From assembly GCA_035555315.1 (NCBI GenBank), contig DATMGU010000085.1:1-61343 (forward strand): a DNA stretch of 61,343 bases, written 5' to 3'. Positions 9,301 to 17,653 of the stretch are shown piece by piece. The DNA comes from DATMGU01 sp035555315 (lineage in GTDB: Bacteria > Pseudomonadota > Alphaproteobacteria > ATCC43930 > CGMCC-115725). The position numbers and the translations under genes are program-made. The notes beneath the pieces are model-generated. The model did not search any database. It had not been told where the DNA came from and saw nothing but the letters and a program-made list of their open reading frames with translations. Positions within the stretch are counted from its first letter, which is position 1; each line of letters starts with the position of its first letter.

Positions 9301-9567
9301 GTCGTCCCCTTGATGACCGCGAGCGGCGCCGGTGCCGCCAGCCGCCAGTCGCTCGGCACCACGGTGTTCGGCGGCATGCTGGCGGCGACCATCCTCAGCC
9401 TGGCTTTCGTGCCGATCTTCTACGCCACGATCGAACGGCTGCGCGAAGGGCGCGGGGCGAAAGACTACACGTCCTCGGAACAGCGGGCCGCCGCCGACCG
9501 CCCGGCGAGGCCCGGTCCCGGAACCGGGGCGCACGGGGTGCCCGGACCGGCGCATGGCGACGATTAG
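6352..9567 (+). CDS. RND multidrug efflux pump, inner-membrane transporter (AcrB/MexF-like)
   Basis: About 1071 residues, full length for the HAE1 family. It has the twelve-span, two-porter-domain layout: MVNFFIERPIFASVIAII start, TM4 proton-relay pair in GLVVDDAIVVVENVER (near 407), and the TM10 Lys in GLAAKNAILIVEFAK (near 937). It should export hydrophobic drugs or solvents by proton antiport with an adaptor and an outer-membrane channel. GTG 6352 is used, with GGAG about 12 bases upstream; the next codon is also Val. The last 35 residues are a Pro/Gly/Arg-rich tail. The adaptor gene follows after 13 bases, the reverse of the usual adaptor-pump order. Confidence 0.95.
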   Translation: MVNFFIERPIFASVIAIITVLCGIIGYELLPVAQFPDITPPQVSVSATYPGASAQVVANTVTTPLEQQINGVPGMAYMSSVSANDGTSSITITFNVGYSLDIAAVDVQNRVSQATASLPSIVNQGGITIVKKNPSFTLIVNLTSPDNSVDQVTMSNYAYLQLVDPIKRLPGAGDVTIFGEKRYSMRIWLDPDKLAKLSMTAVDVQSAIAEQNIQVAAGKLGAAPSPPDQAFQLQINALGRLSDPKQFEDIIIRAATASNATVRLRDVGRVELGSLSYSQSAYADDRSTVLLAIYQLPGANALDLDKAVRAKMVELSQRFPPGIRYDINYDTTMFVSASMYDVVVTLAEAMLLVFAVVFIFLQSWRTVLIPAIAIPVSLIGTLAVMLAIGFSLNTVSLLGMVLAIGLVVDDAIVVVENVERQLENGLKSMEAAKAAMREVTGPIVATTAVLMAVFVPVAFLPGITGRLYNQFALTIAISVGISAFNSLTLSPALCALLLQPRHAPKFAPFRWFNTAFDRTAHGYANGVKHLIGKAWLMFIVFAGGLVVTYLLFTRLPSAFVPVEDQGYFFVVIQLPDGSALGRTEAVASQVRDIVMQQPGVQNVIRITGLNFLTGASQSNSAAEFAVLKPWDERSGAGLSASAMVAALRPKLLGLPAAIALSFDPPSIPGLGTTGGFEFQVEDLAGRGSQALNDATQALLAEARKQPELAPQSLFSTFSTATPQLNYNLDRTKAKLLGLNLPDVFNTLQIFLGSLYVNDFNLFGRTFRVTMQAEQNARSNTDALSKLYVRNSTGGMVPLSTLGQLTPTTGPETVPHYNLYGSALINGSPAAGYSSGQAVAAMQRAAATALPSDFGYEWTGVTYQQLKAGSLAIIIFSFAIVFVFLFLAAQYESWSMPFMVMLAVPLAIFGAVLALWLRGKQMDVYAQVGLVMLIGLAAKNAILIVEFAKRRREEEGLGIIEAAMDAARLRLRPILMTAFAFILGVVPLMTASGAGAASRQSLGTTVFGGMLAATILSLAFVPIFYATIERLREGRGAKDYTSSEQRAAADRPARPGPGTGAHGVPGPAHGDD

Positions 9568-9580
9568 GAACAAACGAAAC

Positions 9581-10753
9581 ATGCGCATCTCAGGTTTTTT
9601 CACCATCGTCGCCCTCATTGTCGTGGCAGCGGCGGGCTGGTTCGGCTACCAGGCCTATAGCAGCAACGGCAAGCCGGCAGGGGCGCCTGCCACCGCCGCG
9701 GCGGCGCCCGCGGCGCCGGGTGGCCCGCCGCGCGGTCTGCCGGTGCCGGTGAAGCCGGTCGCCAAGATGACCATTCCGGTCTATCGGGAATTCGTCGGCT
9801 CGACCGAGGCGATCCGGACGGTGGCGATCCAGGCCAAGATCACCGGCTACCTGATGAAGCGCGGCGCCGCCGACGGCGCCGACGTGAAGCAGGGCGACCT
9901 GCTTTATAAGATCGATCCCCGCGACTATCAGGCGGCGCTGGATCAGGCAAAGGCGCAGGTGCAAAAGGATGTGGCAGCCCTGCAATACGCACGGGCGACG
10001 GATGCCCGCAACGGTACGCTGGCAAAGCAGGGCTGGGTCACCGCGGATGCCCATGACCAGACGACCAGCAACATGAACCAGGGTATCGCCGCCCTGGCGG
10101 CCGATCAGGCAGCCGTGCAGACGGCCGAGAACAATCTGGCCTACACCGAAATTCGCGCACCCTTTGATGGTCGCATCAGCAAGAGCCAGGTCTTCGAAGG
10201 CAATTTGATCAATGCCGCCGGAACCCAGCTCAACACGCTGGTACAGATCGATCCGATCTACGCGACCTTCAATCCCAGCGAGCGGGACTTCGTTGAGATC
10301 GAAAAGTACCGCGCGGTGGGAAAGATCCAGGCGGATATCCTGCTCACCAATCAGACGGACCCTCAATACACCGGCGTGCTGACTTTCGTCGATAATACGG
10401 TCGACCGGACGACCGGCACGATCTCCATGCGCGTCACGGTGGATAACCCCAAACATACCCTCTTGCCGGGGCAATACGTCCGGGTGCGGCTGCATCTGAC
10501 CGATCAGCCGGATACCCTGCTGGTGCCGCAGACCGCGATCGGGGCCAATCAGCTTGGTCAATACGTCTATATCGTCGGCGAAGGGAACAAGGCGCAGCAG
10601 CAGCCGATCACCCCGGGTGCGACCTACAAGGACATGATCTCGATCGTCAAAGGCGTGAAGGAAGGCGACAGTGTCATCGTCGGCAACCTGCAGAAGATCG
10701 GTCCGGGCGCTCCCGTGACACCGACACCGGCCCCGGGCCAAAGCGGCTCCTGA
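9581..10753 (+). CDS. RND efflux periplasmic adaptor (membrane fusion protein)
   Basis: About 390 residues. An N-terminal hydrophobic anchor or signal (FFTIVALIVVAAAGWFGY) is followed by an Ala/Pro linker, a lipoyl half-motif, a coiled-coil hairpin rich in Gln/Ala (about 120-190), the second lipoyl motif (RAPFDGRISKSQVFEG) and the beta-barrel and membrane-proximal domains. It links the upstream pump to an outer-membrane channel, whose gene is not in the window. ATG 9581 is preferred because it places the signal at the N-terminus and has AGGA upstream; ATG 9554, overlapping the pump gene, would add nine polar residues. Confidence 0.92.
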   Translation: MRISGFFTIVALIVVAAAGWFGYQAYSSNGKPAGAPATAAAAPAAPGGPPRGLPVPVKPVAKMTIPVYREFVGSTEAIRTVAIQAKITGYLMKRGAADGADVKQGDLLYKIDPRDYQAALDQAKAQVQKDVAALQYARATDARNGTLAKQGWVTADAHDQTTSNMNQGIAALAADQAAVQTAENNLAYTEIRAPFDGRISKSQVFEGNLINAAGTQLNTLVQIDPIYATFNPSERDFVEIEKYRAVGKIQADILLTNQTDPQYTGVLTFVDNTVDRTTGTISMRVTVDNPKHTLLPGQYVRVRLHLTDQPDTLLVPQTAIGANQLGQYVYIVGEGNKAQQQPITPGATYKDMISIVKGVKEGDSVIVGNLQKIGPGAPVTPTPAPGQSGS

Positions 10754-11205
10754 TCGGGGGCCGCCCAACCGGATCGTCAACCGTCTCGGTTAAGGGTTGA
10801 TTCGGTCGGCACCGTTCCCATGTCTGATGCATAACAGGATCCGGGCCCCTCTGGTGAGGACGCCGACCCTCGGTCGGCCAACCTTGCGATGTCGGATCAT
10901 CCTTGTTCCGCGCCGGGCAAAGCTTGGTGTGGTCGATGTCGTGGGCCCGGAAGCCAGCTCTCCCCCGACTGACGGCCACTCATAGTCCTCCGACGCGGCG
11001 CCATGCGATCGTCGCCCGAGGAGTACCGAGTGTTGCCGCCGCCTTCCCCCGATCATTCCCCCCGTGATGGGCGCCTCGACCGGCTGATCCGCCGGTTGCC
11101 GCGCCGCGCCCATGGTCCGAGCGATCGGCGCTGGCCGCATTGGCTCGGGCATGACCCGGAAGCGATCGCGCTTCCGACGGCGCGATCACGCTCGAATGCG
11201 CCGCG
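10754..11205. other. Intergenic between efflux operon and terC-like gene
   Basis: No gene supported. A short inverted repeat (AACCG, three bases, CGGTT, 10779-10791) lies just after the adaptor gene but has no T-tract. The region before the TerC gene is GC-rich and shows possible short stems, but the conserved blocks of the manganese yybP-ykoY riboswitch, which often precedes terC genes, could not be matched. Confidence 0.5.
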
Positions 11206-11979
11206 ATGATGCTCCTGCATTGGATCACCGACGCGCAGATCTGGGCCAGCTTGCTGACCCTGACCGTGCTGGAGATCGTGCTCGGCATCGACAATCTGGT
11301 GTTCGTGGCGATCCTGTCGGGCCGTCTACCGCCGGCGCAGCAGGATCATGGCCGCAAAGTCGGTCTGGCCCTGGCGCTGCTGACGCGCTTGGCACTGTTG
11401 GCATCGCTGTCGTGGATGGTCGGCTTGACCAAACCCATCTTCGTGATGGACGGCTATGTCGTCTCGTGGCGCGATGTCATCCTGATCGGCGGCGGCATCT
11501 TCCTACTCTACAAGAGTACCCGGGAAATCCACTCGGAGATCGAAGCCGACGAAGGGGAACCCTGCGCGATCCGGCCTGCCGGCTTCATCGCCACGGTCGT
11601 GCAGATCATGGTGCTCGATATCGTGTTTTCGCTGGACAGCGTTATCACGGCGATCGGCATCGCTACCGAGTTCTGGGTGATGGCCGCGGCGATCGTGATC
11701 GCGATCGGCATCATGATCTGGGCCTCCGCGTCGGTATCCGCCTTTCTCAACCGACACCCGACCGTCAAGATCCTGGGATTGAGCTTCCTGTTGCTGATCG
11801 GCGTGACGCTGATCGCCGATGGCTTCGGCGTCCATGTGCCGCGGGGCTATCTCTATGCCGCCATCGGCTTCTCGCTGGGTGTCGAGGCGCTCAACCAACT
11901 GGCAGCCCGCCGCCGCCGGGCCGCGAGGGCCAAGCGACTGGGACAGGCGCCGGATACCGGCTCAGCCGCGCAATCCTAG
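11206..11979 (+). CDS. TerC family integral membrane protein
   Basis: About 257 residues with seven or so membrane spans. The two TerC signatures are clear: EIVLGIDNLVF in the first span and DIVFSLDSVITA in the middle, each carrying the conserved acidic residue thought to bind a metal ion. Family members take part in manganese export or co-translational metalation, and in tellurite resistance. A charged cytoplasmic loop (REIHSEIEADEGEP) separates the two halves and the C-terminus is Arg/Ala-rich. Two ATGs stand in tandem at 11206 and 11209; neither has a strong ribosome site. Convergent with the carnitine operon, 10 bases from its end. Confidence 0.9.
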   Translation: MMLLHWITDAQIWASLLTLTVLEIVLGIDNLVFVAILSGRLPPAQQDHGRKVGLALALLTRLALLASLSWMVGLTKPIFVMDGYVVSWRDVILIGGGIFLLYKSTREIHSEIEADEGEPCAIRPAGFIATVVQIMVLDIVFSLDSVITAIGIATEFWVMAAAIVIAIGIMIWASASVSAFLNRHPTVKILGLSFLLLIGVTLIADGFGVHVPRGYLYAAIGFSLGVEALNQLAARRRRAARAKRLGQAPDTGSAAQS

Positions 11980-11989
11980 GATTAGCCGG

Positions 11990-13456
11990 CTACCAATCGA
12001 TCGCGCGGCCGGCGTTTTCGGGTTTATCCAGCGTCGCATGAGCGGCGGTGAGCCGTGCCACGGCGTCGAGGATCTTCCCCTCGGCCGGCTTGACCTTGCC
12101 GATGGCCGTGTCGACATGAAGCAGCGTCTGTTCCGCCGTCGCCACGATTTTCCCGTCATGCGACCGGTAAAGCCGATGAAAGACACGCAGCCGCTTCGCG
12201 TCCGAGGCCAGGATTTGGGTCGTCGCGCGCAGCCGGTCGCCGAGCTTGGTTTCACCCAGATGCAGGATATGGGTTTCCGCCGTGTAATAGCTGTGCCCGG
12301 CGGCGAGGTAGGCGGCATCGGCGCCGATATATCCCAGCAACGCGTCCGTCGTATCGCCAAAGACCTGGAGATAACGGTACTCGGTCATGTGACCGTTATA
12401 ATCGATCCACTCAGCCGGCACGGTCCTCTCGATCAGCGCCAGGGGCTGGGTCGGGTCGGGCTTATCGACGGTCTCCGGCGGCTCGGCCAGGCGGTGCTGA
12501 AACGCCTTCAACACCGCGCCGGCGCCGTAATCCTGCTCGCGCAGTGCCGCCAGAACCGAAACCAGGCAATCATCCCGCAAGGTTTCGAGGGCACGGATCG
12601 AGATGCCGTCCGCCTGATCGTCGGATTGCTGGGAGACCTCCTCCAACAGCTCATCGGTTAGTTCGGGTGCTTCCAATTTCGTCCAGGGCAGTTTCAGCGC
12701 CGGTCCGAACTGGCTCATGAAATGCCGCATGCCGGCTTCGCCGCCCGCCATGCGATAGATCAAAAACGTCCCCATGAAGGACCAGCGCAGCCCCGCGCCG
12801 TAGCGGATCGCGTCGTCGATCTCCGTCGTCGTCGCGACGCCGTCATTGACCAGCCACAGGGCTTCCCGCCACAAGGCTTCCAGGAGGCGATCCGCGATGA
12901 AGCCGTCGACCTCCTTGCGGACATGGAGTGGGTGCATGCCGATCTGACGGTAGATGTCTTCCGCCAGTATCTTGGTCTCGTCCGACGTTTGGGCGCCGCC
13001 GCAAATTTCGACCAGCGGCAGCAGATAGACAGGGTTGAACGGGTGGCCCACGACCAGGCGTTCCGGATGCGTCATCTCCGCCTGCAGCCGGCTTGGTAGA
13101 AGGCCCGAGGTCGAGGAGGCGATGACCGTCCGCGGTGGGGCGGCCCGGTCGATTTCGGCCAATATCCGCCGCTTCAAATCCTCGCGCTCGGGCAGGCTCT
13201 CCTGCACGAAATCGGCGCCCGCTACCGCGTCCTCGACGCTGGCGGCGATGCGTACGCGCCCCTCCTTGAAGGCGATGCCGGGCATCAGCTTGGCATAGGC
13301 CCGGCGGGCGTTGCCAAGCACCGCCTCCAGCTTGCGGCCGAGTTCCGGATCCGGGTCGAAGACGGCGACATCGCTGCCGTTCAGGGCGAACCGGGCGGCC
13401 CAGCCGGCGCCGATGACACCACCGCCGACCAGGCCGACGTTCTTGATGATCGCCAT
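11990..13456 (-). CDS. lcdH: L-carnitine dehydrogenase fused to betainyl-CoA thioesterase
   Basis: About 488 residues in two parts. Residues 1-325 are a 3-hydroxyacyl-CoA-dehydrogenase-like NAD enzyme, with Rossmann motif VGGGVIGAGWA, the SSTSGL loop and GHPFNPVYLLPLVE. It oxidises carnitine to 3-dehydrocarnitine. Residues from about 330 are a hotdog thioesterase (EWIDYNGHMTEYRYLQVF) that would release glycine betaine from betainyl-CoA. This fusion is known from rhizobial carnitine dehydrogenases. The start at 13456 follows GAGGAG and lies 11 bases after the BKACE gene, so it is the last gene of the operon. Confidence 0.92.
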   Translation of the reverse strand: MAIIKNVGLVGGGVIGAGWAARFALNGSDVAVFDPDPELGRKLEAVLGNARRAYAKLMPGIAFKEGRVRIAASVEDAVAGADFVQESLPEREDLKRRILAEIDRAAPPRTVIASSTSGLLPSRLQAEMTHPERLVVGHPFNPVYLLPLVEICGGAQTSDETKILAEDIYRQIGMHPLHVRKEVDGFIADRLLEALWREALWLVNDGVATTTEIDDAIRYGAGLRWSFMGTFLIYRMAGGEAGMRHFMSQFGPALKLPWTKLEAPELTDELLEEVSQQSDDQADGISIRALETLRDDCLVSVLAALREQDYGAGAVLKAFQHRLAEPPETVDKPDPTQPLALIERTVPAEWIDYNGHMTEYRYLQVFGDTTDALLGYIGADAAYLAAGHSYYTAETHILHLGETKLGDRLRATTQILASDAKRLRVFHRLYRSHDGKIVATAEQTLLHVDTAIGKVKPAEGKILDAVARLTAAHATLDKPENAGRAIDW

Positions 13457-13467
13457 ACTGCCGCTCC

Positions 13468-14361
13468 TCAGCGCCGCTGCTTCAGCTTCAGGCGATCTCG
13501 AACCTCTTTCGGGGTCAGGACGCGCGCGCCCATGGCACGCAGGATCGTGACGGCACGCTCCACCAATTGCCCATTGCTCGCGAAGACCCCGCGGTCGAGA
13601 TAGAGATTATCCTCCAGCCCGACCCGCACATTGCCGCCCGCCAACGCGGCCATGGCGACGAAGGGGAGCTGATGGCGGCCGATGGAGAAGGCGCTGAAGA
13701 TCGCCCCCTTCGGCAGCTGGTTGACCATCGCCATGAGCGTCTGCGGATCATCCGGCGCGCCATAGGGAATGCCCATGCAGAGCTGGATCATCGCCGGGTC
13801 GTCGATCAATCCTTCGGAGATCATCTGCTTGGCGAACACCAGATGGCCGGTGTCGAAGATTTCCATTTCGGGCCGAACACCCAATTCCTGGACCCGCTTC
13901 GCCATGGCGCGCAGCATCGAGGGGGTATTGGTCATGACATAGTCGCCGGTCAGGAAATTCATCGTGCCGCAATCGATGGTGCAGATTTCCGGCAGCAATT
14001 CGGCGACATGGGCGAGGCGTTCCAGCGGACCGATCATATCCGTCCCGGCCGGGTCGAGCGGCAACGGGCTTTCGCCCGAGCCGAACACCACGTCGCCCCC
14101 CATGCCGGCGGTGAGATTGATGACGACATCGACCTCGGAGGCCCGAATATGCTCGACCACGTCACGGTAGTATTTCACATCTCGGGCGGCGTTGCCGGTC
14201 GCGGGATCGCGCACATGGATATGGGCGATGGCGGCGCCGGCGCGGGCCGCCTCGATCGCGGAGTCGGCGATTTGACGCGGCGTCACCGGCAACGCCGGGT
14301 GCTTTCCTGCCGTATCCCCGGCACCGGTCACTGCGCAGGTGATGAAGACTTCGAAGTTCAT
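13468..14361 (-). CDS. 3-dehydrocarnitine:acetyl-CoA cleavage enzyme (BKACE family)
   Basis: About 297 residues of the beta-keto acid cleavage enzyme family (DUF849). The zinc motif HIHVRD (47-52) and the Glu in GLEDNLYL (near 232) are present. The enzyme transfers the betainyl group of 3-dehydrocarnitine to CoA, giving betainyl-CoA and acetoacetate, and so supplies the substrate of the thioesterase half of the next gene. Start ATG 14361 (MNFEVFITCAVTG) matches the family's beginning; the ribosome site is weak. It sits between the dioxygenase and carnitine dehydrogenase genes, which fixes its substrate better than its sequence alone would. Confidence 0.9.
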   Translation of the reverse strand: MNFEVFITCAVTGAGDTAGKHPALPVTPRQIADSAIEAARAGAAIAHIHVRDPATGNAARDVKYYRDVVEHIRASEVDVVINLTAGMGGDVVFGSGESPLPLDPAGTDMIGPLERLAHVAELLPEICTIDCGTMNFLTGDYVMTNTPSMLRAMAKRVQELGVRPEMEIFDTGHLVFAKQMISEGLIDDPAMIQLCMGIPYGAPDDPQTLMAMVNQLPKGAIFSAFSIGRHQLPFVAMAALAGGNVRVGLEDNLYLDRGVFASNGQLVERAVTILRAMGARVLTPKEVRDRLKLKQRR

Positions 14362-14395
14362 GAGAGCGTCCCGGTCATGTGTGTGAGCAATCGGC

Positions 14396-15571
14396 TTAGG
14401 CGTCGCGTTCGAGGACACGGATGCGCGACAGCAACTCATCCCGGTCGACATAGCATCCCTGGAGATGCCGCTTGCCGCTGTTCGGGTCGAATTCGGTGCG
14501 GGCGTGCAGCACGCGCCGGTTGTCGAAGCCCCACATGTCGCCCGGTTCCAGCCGCCGCACGATGCGGAATTGCGCTTCGCGACCGAGTTGCATGAAGCGA
14601 CGATAGGCGCGGTAGAGGCCGGGCATGAGATCCGCCGGCGCGTCGAAGGGGCCGCGCACGGAATTGCTGTACCGTATCTCGGTGACGTCGCCCGACGCGT
14701 CGGTCGCGATGATCGGTGCGGAATGCCGGTAATCGGTGACGGTATCCTTGTTCCAAAAAGCGACCGGGGTCGTCGCAAGGATCTCGAAATCCTCCGGAAA
14801 CCGGCCGCGCAACGTCGCGGCGATGGCGAAACCGTCGACGAAGATGCTGTCGCCGCCGGACGCTTCATTGGCGAGGCAATGGAGAAATTGCAGGCCGGGC
14901 TGCACTTCGCGGGTCGGCAGGTCGGTATGCGGCGGGAGATTGATCGACGTATAGGCGTTGCTGTCCGGGTTCGGCTTGGAGGCGACATCGAAGACGACGC
15001 CGAAACTTGTCTCCCGGACGAACGAGATGCGCCGGGCGAGACGCGTCACGGCTTCGCTTTCCAGGGGGACGTCCTTCACCAACGTCAACCCGACGTCGCG
15101 CAGCGCCCGCAGCCAATCGAGCAGGGCGCCGTCATCGGCGGCGAGGGCGGCGAAGCTGAAAACCGGCAGCGCCTCGGTCTGCTCCGCGCGCCAGAAGCGC
15201 TTGGGCGGTCGGCTCCGACGCTCGGCGCGGCTGACATTGTCATAGGCGTTGGCACGCAGCCACCCGGCATCGAAACGGCTTTCATGACCGTCCGACCAAC
15301 GGATGCGCAGCCCGCCTGCTTCGTCCGGCTGGGCGGAGACTGCCGCGAGGTCGGCCGGCGCGTCGACGATTTCGAAGACCTGTTCGCGGGTCAGTCGATG
15401 GACGCAGCGGTCGCAGGGGCAGTTGTCGCGGAGCCAGAGAAAATGGAAGGGGCTGAGCCGTCCGTCCGACCAGGTCGTGAGGATCGACTCCTCCTGGACT
15501 CTGGCATCGACAAGCGTTTCGCTGATCGGAAACCGGCGCCAATCAGAGATCATAGTCGCAGCGATGCCCAT
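14396..15571 (-). CDS. Gamma-butyrobetaine dioxygenase-like TauD/TfdA oxygenase
   Basis: About 391 residues. The N-terminal GBBH-like domain binds zinc through CPCDRC-x-H (51-58). The C-terminal 2-oxoglutarate/Fe(II) domain has the HxD pair (HTD, 215-217) and the distal His (RRVLHAR, 356). The expected reaction is hydroxylation of gamma-butyrobetaine to L-carnitine using oxygen and 2-oxoglutarate. ATG 15571 was chosen because GGGCAGG lies upstream; ATG 15553 and an upstream TTG (15619) are possible. First gene of the operon, 34 bases before the BKACE gene. Trimethyllysine or another trimethylamine compound cannot be excluded as substrate. Confidence 0.88.
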   Translation of the reverse strand: MGIAATMISDWRRFPISETLVDARVQEESILTTWSDGRLSPFHFLWLRDNCPCDRCVHRLTREQVFEIVDAPADLAAVSAQPDEAGGLRIRWSDGHESRFDAGWLRANAYDNVSRAERRSRPPKRFWRAEQTEALPVFSFAALAADDGALLDWLRALRDVGLTLVKDVPLESEAVTRLARRISFVRETSFGVVFDVASKPNPDSNAYTSINLPPHTDLPTREVQPGLQFLHCLANEASGGDSIFVDGFAIAATLRGRFPEDFEILATTPVAFWNKDTVTDYRHSAPIIATDASGDVTEIRYSNSVRGPFDAPADLMPGLYRAYRRFMQLGREAQFRIVRRLEPGDMWGFDNRRVLHARTEFDPNSGKRHLQGCYVDRDELLSRIRVLERDA

Positions 15572-15644
15572 GGCCTGCCCATCCGAGGTCGACGTCCCAC
15601 TATCGAGAATGATACTCAAGCTCCAAGCATCCGTTTAACAATAG

Positions 15645-15672
15645 GCGACGCTTGATCCACAAAAAGCGACGC
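15645..15672. promoter_or_regulatory. Tandem GCGACGC repeats between dioxygenase operon and cdhR
   Basis: GCGACGC occurs at 15645-15651 and again at 15666-15672, same orientation, 21 bp apart, which is two helical turns. Paired direct half-sites at this spacing suit the two helix-turn-helix motifs of an AraC-type dimer. They sit in the divergent promoter region of the carnitine operon and its AraC-type regulator. Confidence 0.45.
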
Positions 15673-15728
15673 CTGCTGTCCGCGCGTCGTTCGGCGCATG
15701 GGGGCGGCGACGGTAGGAAGGCTGCGGC

Positions 15729-16688
15729 ATGAGGAATGACGAGCCGGAACGGATCGGCATTCTGCTGATCCCGCAATTCTCCATGATGGCGTTCTGCTCC
15801 GCCGTGGAACCCTTGCGCGTCGCCAACCGGCTCGCCGGACGAACGCTGTTCGCATGGCGCGCCTGCTCGGTCGATGGCGAACCGGTGGCGGCGTCGAACG
15901 GGATGCGCGTGATGGTGTCCGGCCGGCCGGGCGACACCGATCGCCCCGAGACCTTGTTCATCTGCGCCGGCTTCGAGCCGGAGCGTTACGCGACCAAATC
16001 CCTGCTTGCCGTTCTGCGCCGGCTCGCACGGGCTGGGGTTACGTTGGGCGCGCTGGATACCGGCGCCTATTTTCTGGCGAAGGCGCGGCTTCTCGACGGT
16101 CTCAGGGTCACCACCCATTGGGAGGCCGTGGCGGCGCTGCGGGAGGCGTTTCCCGAGATCGAGGTCTCCGACAATCTGTTCGAGATCGATGACCGGCGCA
16201 TCACCTGCGCCGGGGGCACCGCGGCGCTCGACATGATGCTCGATATCATCGGTCGTGGGCATGGCCATGCGCTGGCGATCGCCGTGTCCGAGCAGTTCAT
16301 TCACGACCGCATCCGCGACCGGCATGCCCATCAGCGGATGGAACTATCGTCCCGCCTGAGGGTGACCAGTGCCCATGTCCTGAACATCGTGGCGGCCATG
16401 GAGCGTAATCTGGAACAGCCGCTCAACGCCGGTCAGCTGGCCGCCGAATGCGCCATCTCGCCGCGTCAGATGGAACGACTGTTCCGCCGTCATCTGCAGG
16501 TTTCGCCGGCGTCCTACTACGCGGCGTTGCGGCTGGCCCGGGCCCGGCAGCTGCTGCGTCAGACGAGGATGGGCGTGCTGGATATCGCGATGGCCTGCGG
16601 TTTCGCCTCCTCATCCAGCTTTTCCCGGTCCTATCGTGGCCAATTCGGCGTCGCGCCAAGTCAGGATCGTCTGGAACCGGCGGTTTGA
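15729..16688 (+). CDS. cdhR: GlxA/CdhR-like AraC-family regulator
   Basis: About 319 residues: an N-terminal DJ-1/PfpI-like domain (to about 190) without an obvious catalytic Cys, then a C-terminal AraC double helix-turn-helix (about 220-315; SPRQMERLFRRHLQVSPASYY is the recognition region). This is the architecture of CdhR, which activates carnitine dehydrogenase genes in pseudomonads, and of GbdR for betaine. Divergent from the carnitine operon with a 157-bp shared promoter region. The ATG at 15729 follows AGGAAGG. Its 3' end overlaps the next, convergent gene by 28 bp. Confidence 0.88.
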   Translation: MRNDEPERIGILLIPQFSMMAFCSAVEPLRVANRLAGRTLFAWRACSVDGEPVAASNGMRVMVSGRPGDTDRPETLFICAGFEPERYATKSLLAVLRRLARAGVTLGALDTGAYFLAKARLLDGLRVTTHWEAVAALREAFPEIEVSDNLFEIDDRRITCAGGTAALDMMLDIIGRGHGHALAIAVSEQFIHDRIRDRHAHQRMELSSRLRVTSAHVLNIVAAMERNLEQPLNAGQLAAECAISPRQMERLFRRHLQVSPASYYAALRLARARQLLRQTRMGVLDIAMACGFASSSSFSRSYRGQFGVAPSQDRLEPAV

Positions 16689-17653
16689 TCGATGATGAAC
16701 TCGGCCATGTGCCGATAAATCAGATCGACGCCGGGACTGCTGCCGAGCGCCCTGAGGCAGCCATGAACGAGACCTTCGCCGACGATATAACGGGCAGTAC
16801 CGCCGGCGGCGCGAAGCCGGTCGACGAAGACGCGCGAATCGTCGCGCAGCGGGTCGTGTTCGGCGGCGATCGCCAGCGTCGCGGGCAGCCCGTCGAACCG
16901 CGTCGCCAACAGCGGATATTCATAGGCATCGGGCGTCTTGCCGCCGAGATAAAGGCGGCGATAGGCGCGTATGTCGGCGAGGGTGAGCATCGGCGCTTCC
17001 GCCTCGGTGACGGCGGCCGGCAGCTCGGTATCGTAGGCGAGGCCGGGATAGATCATCAGCAGCCCCGCGATGCCCGGCCCCGCGATGCCCTGGTCGGCGG
17101 CACGCTGGATCGCCCGGTCGCGCAGCGCCAGCGCGGTGGTGGCGGCCAGGCCGCCGCCGGCGCTGTCCCCGGCCAGGATGATCGGCCCCGCCGGCAGGAG
17201 ATCGGTCTCGAAGGGCAGGCGTCGCGCCAGGCAGGCCTCGGCGACGGCCAGGCAATCCTGGAAGGCGGCGGGTGCGGTGTGTTCCGGCGCCAGGCGGTAA
17301 TCCACCGCGATGACGGCCGCCGGGGTCGTCGCCGCCAGCTGGGCGGTGACCAAATCGTGGCTGTCGAGCGATCCCAGAACGTAACCGCCACCATGAAAAT
17401 ACAGCACGACGCCCTGTCCCGCGCCACCGGATCCTGTGCCGTCGACGCGCTTGTACAGGCGCAACCCGATCGACCGGTCCGCCATAGCCAAGACCGCGTC
17501 CCGGGTGACGACGCCGGGTGGAAGCGGCCGGGCGAAGCTTGCCGCGTACCGGTCATAGAGCCGTCGCTGCTCGGCAAACGGCAGGGTGGCGCTGTTCGGA
17601 GGATAGAACGCGTTCGACCGATCGATGAACGCCTTGATTTCAGCTTCCAGCAT
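16661..17653 (-). CDS. Alpha/beta hydrolase, hormone-sensitive-lipase (family IV) esterase
   Basis: About 330 residues. Oxyanion-hole motif HGGG (87-90) and nucleophile GDSAGG (Ser164) are present, followed by the Asp in EHDPLRDD and the His in GLVHGC. It hydrolyses short-chain carboxylic esters or related bonds in the cytoplasm. ATG 17653 gives the usual family start; an in-frame GTG at 17689 has AAGGAGG only one base upstream, too close to work. It overlaps cdhR tail to tail. Neighbourhood with the carnitine operon hints at acyl-carnitine or choline-ester hydrolysis, but this is only inference. Confidence 0.85.
   Translation of the reverse strand: MLEAEIKAFIDRSNAFYPPNSATLPFAEQRRLYDRYAASFARPLPPGVVTRDAVLAMADRSIGLRLYKRVDGTGSGGAGQGVVLYFHGGGYVLGSLDSHDLVTAQLAATTPAAVIAVDYRLAPEHTAPAAFQDCLAVAEACLARRLPFETDLLPAGPIILAGDSAGGGLAATTALALRDRAIQRAADQGIAGPGIAGLLMIYPGLAYDTELPAAVTEAEAPMLTLADIRAYRRLYLGGKTPDAYEYPLLATRFDGLPATLAIAAEHDPLRDDSRVFVDRLRAAGGTARYIVGEGLVHGCLRALGSSPGVDLIYRHMAEFIIDQTAGSRRS

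Noticed and set aside
10980..11205. Possible manganese (yybP-ykoY) riboswitch before the TerC gene
   Set aside because: An AGGAGTA word is present but the second conserved loop block is missing and the pairing pattern could not be built.
14362..14988. Extension of the BKACE frame upstream to give a 506-codon gene
   Set aside because: The extra part is Arg/Ser/Pro-rich, overlaps the dioxygenase gene in another frame, and the family begins at the ATG at 14361.
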